DNA from: Pholis gunnellus
Lineage: Eukaryota > Chordata > Actinopteri > Perciformes > Pholidae
DNA length: 64,000 nt
Direction: 5' to 3'
Assembly (NCBI GenBank): GCA_910591455.2
Contig: OU342821.1
Coordinates: forward strand, 9,424,280-9,488,279
Position numbers and translations under genes: made by a program. Of the stretch, positions 12,231 through 25,284 are shown piece by piece; the first letter of the stretch is position 1, and every line of letters begins with the position of its first letter. The notes beneath the pieces are model-generated. The model saw nothing but the letters and a program-made list of their open reading frames with translations. It searched no databases and was not told where the DNA came from.

Positions 12231-12643
12231 AACTGACAGAGACGCCGATGTAATGCTGCACACATAACGACTCGAGCTGTGCACACAGGGCAGGCTGCCC
12301 TCGCGGTGACTGAGGTTTAAAGAGACGCGACACTGCATGTGCGCATGGACATGAACAGATACATGTCCTGTTTAACATTTTAACAGTCACTATATTATCA
12401 ATACCGCTGTACATGGTAAATAGACTCTACTTACAATGCCTTACCCATGCACACACAAACATAGTCACACACATCGATGGTGGCGGAGCCCGCCATGAAA
12501 GACGCTAGCCTACTCTTGGAGAGCAATCCTCCTCAAAGGACACTTCGACCGACCACCTGAACCACAGCCCTGTAACCTGCTGTAGGAGTTTACATCCAAC
12601 TCCCATTGATTTTTCTGATGTCAATGGAAGGAACAAAAGGCTG

Positions 12644-12658
12644 CCCCCCCCCCCCCCC
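12644..12658. repeat. C15 homopolymer
   Basis: Fifteen consecutive C. Confidence 0.97.
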
Positions 12659-14444
12659 TCTTCCTCTTTGTCCAACATTGTCAATGCAGCTCAAGATGTT
12701 CAGGGCAGGTGAGCAAAGGTGTGCAGGATGTGAGCATGAGCCGTTCCGAGTTGGGACAAATGTCAGAAGGGATTGTTAAAAAAATAAGAATATGGGCCAG
12801 AATCCACTGAAGCAACAAAGAAGAAAGAAAAAAAAGAAAAGACACAGCCAGGCTGCACATGGTGGCGGTACCATAGACATGACCTATTCCAGCTCACGGA
12901 ATTGTATTGTAATTGTATTCCATTAAAAGTGTTGATTCCAGGTGTAAATGCCAACCAAATGTGTACTTGGAACAACACTTTTACCAACTGCCATAAAGTC
13001 CCTCCCACTGGAGGAGAGAGTCTTAACATGTTTCCATGAGGAAGTGGTTTAAGTTGTGTTTGTTTTTTTTAAAACCTGGAGGTCTTTTTCAACTTTTACA
13101 ATAAACATTTAACTACACAGTAAAATTGTATTGTATTTCCAACATTTCCATGAATCCTATTGCTGCGTGCCCCTCTTAACCCTGCTTGACATCATTACAT
13201 CTGTGTTTGTTTTTGAGACCGAGTAGGAAAAAGCCCTTTTTAGCAGCGGTTATGCATTCCCGTGAGGTTATTGAAAAGTAAAGAGTGCGGTTGCTATAAG
13301 GTCTACGGTTGCGGTAGTTGTCTGTGAACTTGATCCTGTGAGTTATCTGCCACCCAGTAAATTGTCAAGTAAAAATTCCATTAAGAGTTACCTTCCATAT
13401 TTTGCCAGAGGTCATGTGACAACATTAGCCCGGTGCATCACAAGGATCTGGACCAAAGAATTGTCGAGGCCACGTTGGCAAATTATAAATAAAACCTTCG
13501 ACCGCAGTTTGAGGACAAATTCAGGAGTCATCTCACTATACAGTCTTTGTGAGAGAAAAATAATATCATTATATTTATAATGGTACAGTATACTATTATA
13601 TTTATTGCCACTATAGGGCTGCAGTGGCAATACTACTTTGGCTCACTATTACTGCAAACTTAAAACAGCGTATATTGCACTGCTCCATTAGGTAGAAATG
13701 GAAGCAGCACAGTAGAACCCATTGGTGTGTGTGTGGCTTTATGAATGGTGCTCGGTGGAGAGCACTACAAAAGGTGTCAGTCCTCTCCTGTAGCTGTCAA
13801 GAGTGTTGTGGACTTCTGAGGAACATTGGACAAAATGATCCACCAAAATGGCAGATATTTAATGCGAGTCACACAGAGTGCACGCAGTCAAAAGAAGTCA
13901 GCCTAGGGTTTTTAAGGTAAACAAACTGACGGCTTATGGAGCCAATTAGGACGTGTCCCCGTAACTGGAGTTTATTTTAACAGGCAGAAGAGTCAGTGGC
14001 TCCACTCTGGGCGGGGGGGAAGCACCACAAACCTTCTTTGAAGTCACTCTCTTGCTCCGTGGGCGGTATTGTGGCGCGGCACCGAGCCAGGGCCCACAAA
14101 CACAGGGATTGAATAACGCCTGCCCAGTGTCCCCCGCTGTGGAATTCATCCCATACGCCACGATGAATATGGAATACGCATCGTCCCACGCATACAGACG
14201 TGCATACAAACAAGTCGATTAGACACACGCGGGTTTGATTGCGCGACAGATCTGTCACATGAGCGAAACCTCTGCCGAGAACCCTAAGTGTTTGTCCGAG
14301 AGGGGTGAATTTGTGAGTTTTTATGTGCCACAGTCAAAAATAAATCCAGCCAATGTCTTATTTATAGGTTTATTGGCTCGCGTTGCATTCGTTTGAAGTT
14401 ATGACGGATGGTATCTCTGTCGGCTCCCGAAAAAAGCTGCAGGA

Positions 14445-14469
14445 ATATATATATATATATATATATATA
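14445..14469. repeat. (AT)12 microsatellite
   Basis: A perfect AT run of 25 bp. Confidence 0.97.
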
Positions 14470-14582
14470 CACGAGTGTATTTATGGATCTCGTACGCAAT
14501 TTATAGGCCCGTGGGTTTAGCTGTGGTGCCAGAACATGACAACACACACTGAGCACTGGTGGCAACTGGTCTCAACACAAAG

Positions 14583-14606
14583 ACACACACACACACACAC
14601 ACACAC
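14583..14606. repeat. (AC)12 microsatellite
   Basis: A perfect AC run of 24 bp. Confidence 0.97.
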
Positions 14607-15690
14607 TACCCACAGGTCCTCCCATGCTGGATTTCCCTGCCCCTTAAAGCCCATAAAATCTTCATACGAAATATAAATGTTGGCTCTCATGATGTTTTTT
14701 AGTTACTGTTAAGAAGTTACAATAGGAACCAGGAAGTCCAGTTTGGTTCATCAGCAGCCAAGACACGAGACACAGGAAGGGAATTTAACTTTACAATAAA
14801 CCTCCTTTCACTACAAACATCTAAAGAAGGTGGCAGCTTATAAAACATGCGTTTTCTGTGTAAAAAGAACACACGTCAGAAGTCTCCAGTCTCATGTCGA
14901 GCGAACAGCTGATGGCTCCGTGGTTTGTTTTTGAATATGACGTAACGCAGCACTTGCTGTTAGGACGCTGAGTCACTCTCTCTGCAGCTGAGTTCTCCGG
15001 CTTCATTACGGTTGTTGGATTATTCCTCGTTGACCTACCGTAAAATTGCATTTTCAATTAATGAGAGTGACGTTGTGTGACTCACCGTCCAGTGCGTTCA
15101 GTGTGCGCGAGGCAGACAGCCACAGTAGTGCGGTTCCTTTTAATTTCTTTCATAGTCAAATATTACATTTCATATATGAATTTATTGGTTTGTTTTATTA
15201 TTCAAATATGTATTTCAATTTAAAATATTTGTTGACAACCCTACTAAGTGTCTCCATTGACTTTCTGAAGTCCCACATAACTCCAAGGATTTGGAGTATA
15301 AGCTAGAAACCCATGTTATGGAGGTCAGAATACTTGGAATACGTACAAATGCACGGTTGAGCTGTACGGATTGATACCAGTGTAATGGGCGAATGGCAGA
15401 AATGAGCTGTACATATGATAATAATGATAGCCTCCTATCCATTGAAATAAATGAGCTTGTTGTGTGTAATGTCAACCCTTTGGTGTGAAAGCAGGTCCTC
15501 TTGACTTGCTGATCCGTGGCCCAGGCTTTCATGGCAAACAGAAGCGCTAGCACACCGCTACGCAGCATTTGCCCTGAAAGTAATCCACCTGGAATTAGCA
15601 CGTATTTGCTGAATGCATCGAACTGGCAAAAAGCTGGAGCAGATTAACATTTTTCAGCTCCGTGATCTTGAGGTTCTCTTTTTTTTGCTT

Positions 15691-15693
<3 letters not shown>

Positions 15694-15735
<42 letters not shown>
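15694..15735. repeat. (CT)21 microsatellite
   Basis: A perfect 42-bp CT run just after a T-rich tract. It gives a poly-Leu-Ser frame that is an artefact. Confidence 0.99.
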
Positions 15736-15738
<3 letters not shown>

Positions 15739-15936
15739 ACATTGGCTGAATGCAACCTAACGTCCCGTCTGCGTGTATGCCGTCTGCGTGTTACCTCTTG
15801 CATGCTAGTGCGCCCCGACAACAACACAGAACACCTCCTTACCTGTCAAACTAACTTCTCATCCCTACAAGGCTTTCAAACTTGCAGGAGCCGCTTCATT
15901 CTCCGGCATGCAAAACAAAAGCTTCACCAATCCCGA

Positions 15937-15964
15937 CCCCCCCCCCCCCCCCTTAAAAAAAAAA
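15937..15964. repeat. C16-TT-A10 run
   Basis: Sixteen C, two T, then ten A. Confidence 0.95.
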
Positions 15965-16088
15965 GCCAGCTTTTTACTTAGAAACCCCCACAGCTGTAAG
16001 AAAAACACACACTGGCAGTTTTCAGACACCGCTGAAGGATTATCTGACAAAAGAGGAGTACCACAACAAAATAAGAGGTAGGATGTTG

Positions 16089-16118
16089 GTGTGTGTGTGT
16101 GTGTGTGTCTGTGTGTGT
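16089..16118. repeat. Interrupted (GT)n
   Basis: Two GT runs separated by CT steps. Confidence 0.9.
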
Positions 16119-16616
16119 CTCTGTATGCTGCACCTGCAGAAAGACAGGAGCTGTCTGGATATGTGCCGCTTCATTAGGAAGCGAAGCTGAGAGAGGGAGC
16201 CGTACTGGACCTACAGCAAATAAAGCCGCTGCAGAGAAACGACAGCCGCGGATCAGCTGATTCCTCCACAGCGGTGAGCTCATAACGCAACAAAGTCAAA
16301 CTTCAAGGCTGACGAACGGGAAGTTAAATTGAACAAAACGAGGTCCAGAGGGAGTTCGCTATGCGCTCTGCTATCCGACACGGCTGTAGCCTGAAAATGA
16401 GGTCAAAGTTCAAAACTCTGGCAACACTTTGCTGGCCTGGGAATGAAATTGGGCCGCTGCGACATAAACACGCCCTCCAGGACTGACACTGACAGGTTCT
16501 CCATGTGTGTATGCACGTGCATGCGAACGAAGCAATTTATTTCCCCGGCCTATCAGTTACTCTTCAATGCCTTCATTCCCCGATGCAGCTCTCCCTCCAC
16601 GTTGGATGCCGTGGGT

Positions 16617-16629
16617 GGGGGGGGGGGGG
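16617..16629. repeat. G13 homopolymer
   Basis: Thirteen consecutive G followed by AGGGG, giving G-quadruplex potential. Confidence 0.95.
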
Positions 16630-19405
16630 AGGGGTTAGTGGTTGCTTATGTGGGTGTTTTCAACTCGCCTCCTGTGGATAAAGCTGTGATGCTGTATGGT
16701 AATAAGATGTTTGGGTAGCACACTGCGCACTCCGGTTGCAGAGCTCGTTGTGTGAAACCTTTATACCGGGAGAAATCCAGTCAGTGGTAAGGAGAAGAAA
16801 CCAAGTGGCGAACATGTTACACCCATGACAGTTATGGGTCCGTGATGGTATGGTATTGATAATCCCCGACAGGAACTAAACCGTTCGGTGTAGTAAAAAA
16901 TACCAGAAGTCGCACAAAAGATTCATGCAATGTTACACACGAATATCATGATACGGCACGTTAACAACCAATCATCTTGTGGGATCATCCCCGGCTGATT
17001 CTCGCCACAGGAAGCAATCAAAACATCTGTAAACGGCTGCCAAACAATCAAAAAAGTACCGAATCAACACAAGCAAGCAAGACCAACGCCAAACAAGCCA
17101 TCAATCAATAACCACGATATATGCATAAGGAAGCACATACACAGATAAAAAACATAAAAACTATCACTGATCAGTTCCCCTATCATCTCCTTATCTAGCC
17201 AAATCATCTTGACAATTGCACAGAGCATAAAACAAAGGCTGGGTCCTGTGTTCATGAGACAAAGAGCGGTAAAGCCAGATAAAAGGAGAGAGAAAGCCCC
17301 CACAGTCCTGGAATATAATGAATATGTTTTTATCATGCTGACAAAAATCTGATAAGACCACTGGGGAGAAACACAGAAGTCCGAGAAGTATTTAACAGAG
17401 TTTGTGGAGCTACAGGATTTTTTAGTTTACCTCAGCAGTATACTTCAAACAATAGAGCAGCCTTTAAGCGAGCCCGGTTATAAAGAGCGCCTGGTTGAAA
17501 CTGCAGTGATGTAAAAAAAAATGCACCTTCATTCTAATTTTACAAGCATTAAAAATGCATTGAACGTTGCACTTTAATACAAACAATAGCTTCTAGCGCA
17601 ACAAGGCGCATAACTTTGAAAGCATTGGTCGATGGAGCAATTGGTTGGCTGAAAGAAAAACAGTTCAACTTTTGATTTGTTTTTCGTAGTTTCTCTTTAA
17701 ATAAGAAAGCCCAACATTCATTGGTTCGGGTCCGTCAGATGAAAGCATTCACAGCCTCCGTTTATCATCGTTAAAGATAATTAAAGACTAAATCCCTCAT
17801 TCAGACAAAACATCTGAGGCTCTTCAAGTTGCAATAAGTTGAAGTCGCAATTTTTTCTGGACACGTCAACGTCAGTCTAATTGGATGAAAAAATAAATTT
17901 CGAAATAATCATTAGGATGCGGCCCTATAGTCTTAAAATGTGGTTAGATCGGTCAGTTTGATCACATTATGTGCCCGTACTAGTGAATGTGGGTGTAAAA
18001 GCGAGACGGGCTGTGAAATCTGAGTGTTTAATAAATGGCGGCATCAAAAAATAAAATCAATACGCAGTCGTAGCCTGTGTTAAATGCTCGAATTTACTGT
18101 GAAAAGTCAGGGAAGTCATTTTGAAAAGACCGTTGACAGAAGTGTATTAATATGTGAATCTCTGAGGTTACATATAACTCACGGTGCTGGAAGTAAGAGA
18201 GTAGGAGAGAAAGCCGACGTGTCCGGGTTGCGTTTGAGGTTGCATGCGTGGGGGGGAAGTCAGTATACTCTCCAACAGTGTGAATATTTAAATAGACTAA
18301 ACAAATGTGTGCTGCTTTGACACTTGCTCCAGGGTTCTCTGCTTGGAGTCAACAACTGCTCCAGGTGGAAATATGAATGTTGCTCGTAATGCTGAAATAT
18401 TAGATCTTTGCATGACCCAGTTTGTACATAGCGTATGGCTCTCATCCAGCTCCGTTTTCCCATTCAATTTGTTAAAATCCCCCAAAAATGTGTCCTTTTG
18501 GATCGCTGGAAAAATCGAAAATGACAGCTCAGACTCCGCCAGAAAAGGGAAAACGTCTTGAGTTGGCTTTAATTTGAATTCAGTCAAAAACCCATCGGTG
18601 TGAGAAACAGGAGCAGCATGAAGAGTCTCTGAACTATGACAACAAAAAGGAAAAACAGTGACACGTTAATTTATCTGAATAGTTTATATTATAATCTCAA
18701 TCAGACCACATTCATAACATCATAACAGACGTTTTGTCTGTGGGGATAATAAACAAATTAAGTCTTTGGAACACTTATAATTGCATCAAATGAAGGAGTC
18801 TTCCTCGCGGTATTAAAACACCCGGACAGGCTGAGGAGAGCGGTGGGCTGTTTACCCGGCTGCGCTTTGCGAAGCTCTTTTGAATTCAAATTGAGCAGTT
18901 TTCTGCACCGATGCACCAATCAATCAAAATAGAATCGCAACAGAGAATCTATTATTTTTTTTCCCGCACCCGCTCTTAGAAATATGCAACCGAGAGTACT
19001 CCAAGTCTGAGACGGGTCCAAGGAAAATGAACGTGTTAACTGAAACACAGCTCAGCCAAGTCCATTCAAACTACGCCAGCATGTACAGCACTGTGAGATC
19101 ACCACCAGTTATTTCAGTATAATATGTAATATAATTGATAATTAGGGTTGTAACCGTATTAAACTTGACAGTTATACTGTGTACATTTACTGATCAATGG
19201 TATTAACACAGTGTAAAATTGTACAAGCTCAAACTGGAATCTATGTAGCTTCTGCTGGGTCACCTGCTCCAGTTAGCTCCTGTTCTTCAGTCGTGATCCT
19301 CAAATTTAATGTCATTTCTATAATATTTGCGTGGAGTTTACAGTTCTTGGAAAAACCGTCTCATCGCTAAATAACTTGTTCTTTTGTGTGTGCGTGTGTT
19401 TGTGT

Positions 19406-19419
19406 GGGGGGGGGGGGGG
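19406..19419. repeat. G14 homopolymer after GT-rich tract
   Basis: A TG-rich tract leads directly into fourteen G. Confidence 0.95.
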
Positions 19420-19527
19420 TATGTAATTAGTTTAATTGTCACTTAGGGAAAGGCATACTGAGAAATAACTCTTTTTTGTTTGTCTCCCAAGGGCTGGAGA
19501 GAGGAGAAGAAGAAAAAAAAAAGGCAC

Positions 19528-19725
19528 TGCAAATACCTAATTAGGCAATGAATAATTGCTGAGTTAATGGGCACCTCAAGATACAATCTTGAATGTTACA
19601 GTCACTCTCCAAATTAATGGGGCTGCGTATTGTGCGGTGGGACAAAGTGATTCTGCTCTAAGTAGCAAAGTTAGATTTGTATGCCTTGATGCTCATTGCA
19701 CCTGAGCATTTATCATAATTCTAAT
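19528..19725. promoter_or_regulatory. Candidate cis-regulatory block (homeodomain-type sites)
   Basis: This is high-complexity sequence with dense short symmetry: CCTAATTAGG at 19536-19545, GCAAT/ATTGC arms at 19545-19559, and TCAAGAT/ATCTTGA arms at 19576-19592, plus TTAATGG repeated nearby. TAATTA and TTAATGG are homeodomain-type words, and the texture resembles vertebrate conserved non-coding elements. I cannot measure conservation, so the regulatory role is inference only. Confidence 0.25.
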
Positions 19726-19731
19726 AAACGG

Positions 19732-20051
19732 CAGGGTTTCCGCCAGATAGGCTGTTAGGCCCGGCGTGTGTTTTTTGTTCATTTCTTTTTGTGGTGGGGG
19801 GGGAGCAGCTTGTCACTAAAATGAGAATAGCTGGTCCACCTTAAAAAAGGTCAGACCACCTCAGTCAAGTGTGAGCCGAAGTTGTTGCTTACAGCAAACA
19901 AAACACGGAAACTTGGCGTGGGCCTTTAGGAGTTTAGGCATTTAACACATTTTAGTGTACAAACATGTCTTAAAAACACATAATGCCCGGGGCCGGTGCT
20001 AAGCCCGGCGGGGAGTCGGCTTGGCTTGCACTACACTGGCGGAAAACCCTG
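19732..20051. mobile_element. 320-bp hAT-like MITE with terminal inverted repeats
   Basis: The left end reads CAGGGTTTCCGCCAG (19732-19746). The right end (20036-20051) is the reverse complement of CAGGGTTTTCCGCCAG, so the termini match over 15 positions with one extra T on the right. Termini starting CAGGG with a short total length and no open frame fit a non-autonomous hAT-superfamily element. The internal part carries CGGGGCCGG and GGCCCGG words near the two ends. A clean 8-bp target duplication is not visible: flanks ATAAACGG and CAACGCGT do not match. Either the duplication has decayed or the true end differs by a base or two. The near-perfect inverted repeats suggest moderate age. Confidence 0.8.
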
Positions 20052-23000
20052 CAACGCGTTACTCACTAGGGTTGGGAAGTGAAACTCTGCTTATTGGTTC
20101 ATAAACAACTACACATTTTTGCTCTTTCTGGACTGGAAGACGCTGCCGAAAGTGAGACATTGTGGGGGATTTTTTGTTTATGCATCGGAAGATTAATAAG
20201 GCCTCGTTCCGACTGCCAGCTCAAATAGATTTCTTTTTAGGCATGTCCAGATTGTATCCAGATTAAAGTCTGGACTGCAAAAATAAATATAACTTTTTTG
20301 CAAATCAGATCCTAACCAACCCGACCGCTGTGGCCGCTCAAATCAGATTTCAAAGAAGCGCTGCTCGGAATCCATGCAGCTAATAGCAGAGCACGATTGA
20401 GGACAGCAGTCCGTGGAATTGCACTCTGTATTCTGCGGCTTCTCCCTTGTGATGTACACAAGCCTCCTCCGTCGCACCGGACAAACTCAACGGCTGCACC
20501 GTGACTTGTCAGCGCAGTTGCTCGATGGCGAATGCTTCATGCATTTCCAGCGTATAGCTGTGTAGTTACAGCAACCCATGCAGATAGGTTGGTGATGTCG
20601 GGACACGCATATCAGATCTAAATCTCTTACCAATAACAGTGTGGACATGTTATAGATCGGGTTTGGGAAACAAAACAGCTTGCCGCACAGAGCTGAAACA
20701 TTTTCAACTTTGGGTAAAACGCTGCACACTCCACTTTTTACCCGGCCGTCCAATCATAGTGATCTCAGTGTGTGCGAAATACCTGGTGGGGGGGGTCCCA
20801 TCGTCTTCTCATTGCCGTCCTGGTAGCCAATGAGAGCACAGCCAATGTCCTGTTTCAACTCAAGGTCTCACGAAAGGCACTGTATTTTGCACACTCCCGG
20901 ATGCCGTACTTATTTAAAACAAATGTCCAGTATCCATCGGACCAGTCTACCTCCCGCAATGCAGAGTGCTGGAGCGGCACAGTCTATGGTTAGAACAACG
21001 GTGGTCAGACGAGCAAAAGCTCATTTTCTATAATTTCGGGTGCTATTTCATCGCTAAATTCACTTCCGGGAAGTTTTGAGGTGATGGAAGAGACGAGGGA
21101 AAGGGCAAATGTGAAAATGAATTGTTTAAAGGTTATATATAAAATATCCAAACAATCCCCAGTCCTATTACTCACAGAGACCCAGCGCCTGCCAGTTGTG
21201 CAATTTATCGGTCTTTCTGTCTTCTTTCTTTATACAGTTCACTCAGATAAACACACAAATGTGCCTTCATTTCGAGAGCCTACAGTACTGGAATTGAATT
21301 CCAAAGCACACATGAAGGGCTCACTCAGCAAGTGATTATCTTTTCCTATTTCCTCCCATTTTCTTTTTTCTTTGCACAAACTGTCCCTCACTTTGATATG
21401 AAATAAACTAGAAGTCTGCAGTGCCCATCACTCCTGTGCCAATGGCAGCAATGGAAATCAGTATGCATCTCCGGAGAAGCAACAGCCTTTTTCTTTTCTC
21501 ATTCTATCCTTGCACGCATGCAAACAAACACACACACACACATACACATGCCGCATTTACCACAATTCTGCCAGTTTCAGATGGCAAACTTCAGAGGAGC
21601 TCTGTTGTTGCTTTGGGGCTTCCTCCAGTTCACTTGGCGGGCTTCTGGATTATTTTAACTTTAACATGCAAGCAGGGCAACTCCTCAAACCACCATAATT
21701 ACAAGACTCGGTCAGTCCTTTGAATAGCTCCGGCAACCAAGACCTTGATCGTTTACATGACCAGAAGGGGGGCCACATGGAGTTGATTTGGGGTTTTCAA
21801 CATGGGGAGCCTGAGAGAGAGAGTAAGAGCCAATGGGAATCATATGCAGCTGAGGAAAACAGCGATACCAGCTCAACTGCTCACACCGTCCGGTCCATTA
21901 CTTCTGTAAACTACTCTGACATTTGCCTGTGCCAAAAACTCTTTGTGCAAACAAAAGCAAGAAATATGCACGCGCGTTATTGTTGATTTATAAAGTCGTG
22001 CATATGCATGGTTCTGTTTCATAAATCTCCCTCATTGTGAAAACTGGGCATACCTGCACAGGCCTGATTTCCTCTCGCCATAGATGGACGTACAGGCCCT
22101 CAATCGCCCGCTCGCATATCAAATACCTCTACCCACTCCCACAATGAGACACAATTTCACAGAATTGCGTTGGCTCAGTCGTGAATCGGCACCAGAGTAT
22201 CAATGCGGCGAATAGTTGTAACGCCCATAGGGAAGGGCCCTTTTTTTCCAATGGCGGCCCTAATCTTGACCTTAAAATGAGCTTTTCCAGGATGCGATAT
22301 ATTTTGGTGAGCGCAGGTGGCAAGTGAGGCGCGAACAGGTGGGTGGTTCAGTCAAATGAGGCAGTAAAAAAGTTAAATATTTGAGTAGAAATTGGATCTT
22401 ACAGAGAACACTTCTCAGAACCACATCTGTCAGTCAATCTGGCGCCAAATAAGTGATTTTGTAGAGCAAACTTGCAAAAATAACAAAATATTGCTAACAT
22501 TTAAATCAAACTTTAAATCAAACGAAGAAAAAAAAAAGTGAAAAAAAAGCAACAATTTGGGTAAATCAGTATGCATTTATCTATAAGTTCAACAGAGTAG
22601 TTTGTGCAGTGTTTGTTAGCCACGGCTGCTTTACGCCGCTTGACGACCTTCTTCTTCACCTCATTAAATCCCTGCAGCCATCTGAAGTCAGCAGGACAGA
22701 AATATGTGATAAATCTGCAGCCCTCCCAATGTGCCGCAGTGTCATTACACACAACCGCTTACTTTGATTTAATCACACGCAAGCGACACCAGGCCACTAC
22801 TAAATAACCCCCATGTCTCCCGCAACTCTGTATTCTGCCTGTTTATGCAGCAGACTCTGGATCAATTCTGAGACGCGTTTTACTATTTATTTACTTTTTA
22901 ACAAATTGTGGCCTAAACTCTACCGTTTTACATCAAGTAGGATATAATGTGACCCCTTTAAGGTGTGCGATACCTAGTGTATCTCACACAATATGAGTGG

Positions 23001-24930
23001 AATAGCCTCAGATTGATGACATCATATATAATCGGCAACACCGAACTGTTTCTACATTTATTCATAGCCTTTTTAGCATATTGTGCTGCTGCACTCAGAG
23101 ACGCCCACACTGTTCGTGTGCTCACAAACTACCAATTTGGCGCCGGTAGCCGTGCTTGCCTGTTTCAAATAGGGTCCACGGTGCCATTAATCCATCCCAC
23201 ATGCACCTGTAAACTAACATTGGATCGTACTGTATCTCGTCAAATGGCGGAACGGTGATGATTTTATTTCTAGCAGACTCAAGTTAGAGTCCAATGCTTC
23301 ACAAAACAAGAGAATATTTCTGAAACACCACTTTGGTTGTGGGACATGCTGATGTGTGTTTTTTATGTGTACAGGTCCTTTATACATCTGGTTTCTGCCA
23401 TTTACCAAAATGAATACATTTGCTCCGTGACTTCAGGCCTCAAACTGCAACACTTGAATTGAAAGCTACGAGAGTATGAGGCCACAAGTCTTCCAAGTCT
23501 TTACAATCATATTTTACTGTACTTGTGAGCCAACATAAAGATTGCCTAAATCAAGTTTTTAATTCACGCTGTCAAACTTTATCTGGGAATCCGTGTGTTG
23601 ACGTTATCTGAACACGTCACGCGGAAGTCTCGCAGCTGCCACGCGTCACTCCCAAGCCGCCGCGCTACAGCGGCAGCCAATGAGGTGTCAGGGCTCTTGA
23701 GACCCTTGTTGAATTGGTTTCTGAGGAAATCATAGACTAGACTCCTGGGTAACGCTGACAGGCTGCTCAGAAACTCGCACGTCTTGGAGAACTTTAACGC
23801 TTAACAAGGCTGAGGTGACAGATCGGATAGGAGCAGACTGAGGGACTGGCTTTCTCCTTTTTTTCCCCCCCGAGAAGCCGAGAATGCGCCGCCGTGTGTA
23901 TTACACGCTGAACATTCGCTCTCTGTCAATCTTGGTGGAGAAATGCACTCCCCTGCAACACTCAAAAGTCCTCTCCCGCAAGACATTGTTCCTGAAATAA
24001 TCTCCTCGCCCTGAATTGGAGTCCCAAGATGCATCTCTGCAGACAAGAAGGTCACACGGCGTGATGGAAGTGGGACAGCGGTGCTGAAAGTATCCTCATA
24101 ATCCAGGCTGAGAGAGTAATAACAGATTTACATGCAAACCAGCATCCAGAGTGCTTCTTTTATATCCGGTGTGGCTTAATATTCCTGCACACCTCATCAC
24201 CCACATAGCTAACGCTAACAAATCAACCGATCTACCTTATAAGTATAATATCCATAAATCAAAGACAAAATATTTAATGTTCTTGGCTGAAACATCCTCT
24301 TCATTTAGCACATGCTTTTGAGTATTTGTCAATTAGTGAAGGGAAAGGACGTAACGCTGGAGAAATGTACACACATTTTAGGCAAAGACGGTACTAATGA
24401 GGATACTGTTGGCGGCCAGAGAAATGGGGCTTGGAAATGAAATGATTTCCCCATTATACCCCTTCAGAACAAAAACTGAATTATTAAAATGTACATTTTC
24501 CGTCTCGCTTTCCACACTAGAAAACTCCTGAACTATTGTCGGGTGGGGGGGATTAATGGTACTTGTAGAGTGGGGGATTCAATACAGCAGAGAGCAAGTG
24601 GATACTCCTTTTATTTTGGTGCTGAAAAGCTCATGCTCATTGTTACGGTTCTCTTAAGAAGACCGATGATCTAATTACCCCCAACCCATAATGGGTGTTA
24701 GTGAGCCGTATCTACAGTCTTTTCTGCAAACCTGGCAATTTTTAAACCCTTCAAAATAACCCAAAAGGATTCTTTTTTTTTTATTAGAAGAGAGTTTTTG
24801 GGTTGGAATGATCACAAAAAGGATCCTAGTGGGACTATTTCTAAGCCCTAGATATTCCTAAAAACAATTGTTCTTAGTTTTTGATTGCTTTTTAAAATTA
24901 TTTTTAAGAACTTTTTAATATATTTACCAG
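20052..24930. other. Non-coding stretch
   Basis: No gene is supported. At 20,750-21,080 there are two CCAAT words and a TTCACTTCCGGGAAG segment, a possible promoter fragment or unknown repeat. At 23,585-23,700 a locally CpG-rich patch has several CGTCA half-CRE words, GCCGC/GCGGC short inverted arms and CAGCCAATGAGG (a CCAAT box). The patch is too small and isolated to call a promoter. Confidence 0.5.
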
Positions 24931-25154
24931 GGAGGGAGAGGGATTGGCGGAGACGTGGGAGCAGAAAGGGGGAGGGGCCTACCGCTCCAGGGGGAATTGA
25001 TGCCAGATGGTGTTCTCATTGAAGAAATTAAACAGCAAAGAGAGAGTGAGAAATGGACCGGCGGGGTTGTGGCTGCCCTTCCAGGCGCTCTATTGGTCCG
25101 TGGTTCTTTTAATGGAGAAAATTCCACTAGGTTGCCGGATGCACAGTTATTCAG
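24931..25154 (+). other. Splice-flanked open block, coding status unresolved
   Basis: On plus, a good acceptor (ctttttaatatatttaccag) precedes 224 bp that stay open up to TTCAG|GTAATT. The conceptual peptide has an amphipathic middle (ELMPDGVLIEEIKQQRESEK) and ends in LPDAQLF. On minus, the same DNA is also open between a possible acceptor (caacctag near 25,129) and CCTG|GTAAAT, giving a Ser/Pro-rich peptide. No known domain is recognised on either strand, and having both strands open argues for chance or for a non-coding conserved element. The minus version would enter in phase 2 and cannot join the phase-0 end of the 28.9-kb exon. Confidence 0.2.
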
Positions 25155-25284
25155 GTAATTTATCAGCCACTAATCCGTTCAGCTTACTCTCGCTCATCAT
25201 AAAAAATAAAAAAAAGGAGCAGCCCTGAGTCCAGGTGAACAGCTCCTTCGGGAAGCTCGGCGGTTCTGTTTTGAGTGAAGGAAA

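Larger units (their letters stand above)
12231..19505. other. Non-coding stretch rich in microsatellites
   Basis: No gene is supported. It holds C15 (12644-12658), (AT)12 (14445-14469), (AC)12 (14583-14606), (CT)21 (15694-15735), C16 plus A10 (15937-15964), an interrupted (GT)n (16089-16118), G13 (16617-16629) and G14 (19406-19419). High-complexity AT-rich sequence at 17,640-17,850 contains clustered TTATC/GATAA and TAATTA-like words and could be regulatory, but nothing proves it. Confidence 0.55.

Noticed and set aside
11763..12338. A 191-codon minus-strand open frame, among the longest in the window
   Set aside because: Its middle is a translated (GA)n/(CT)n repeat (Leu-Ser runs), and the ends show no domain or splice context.
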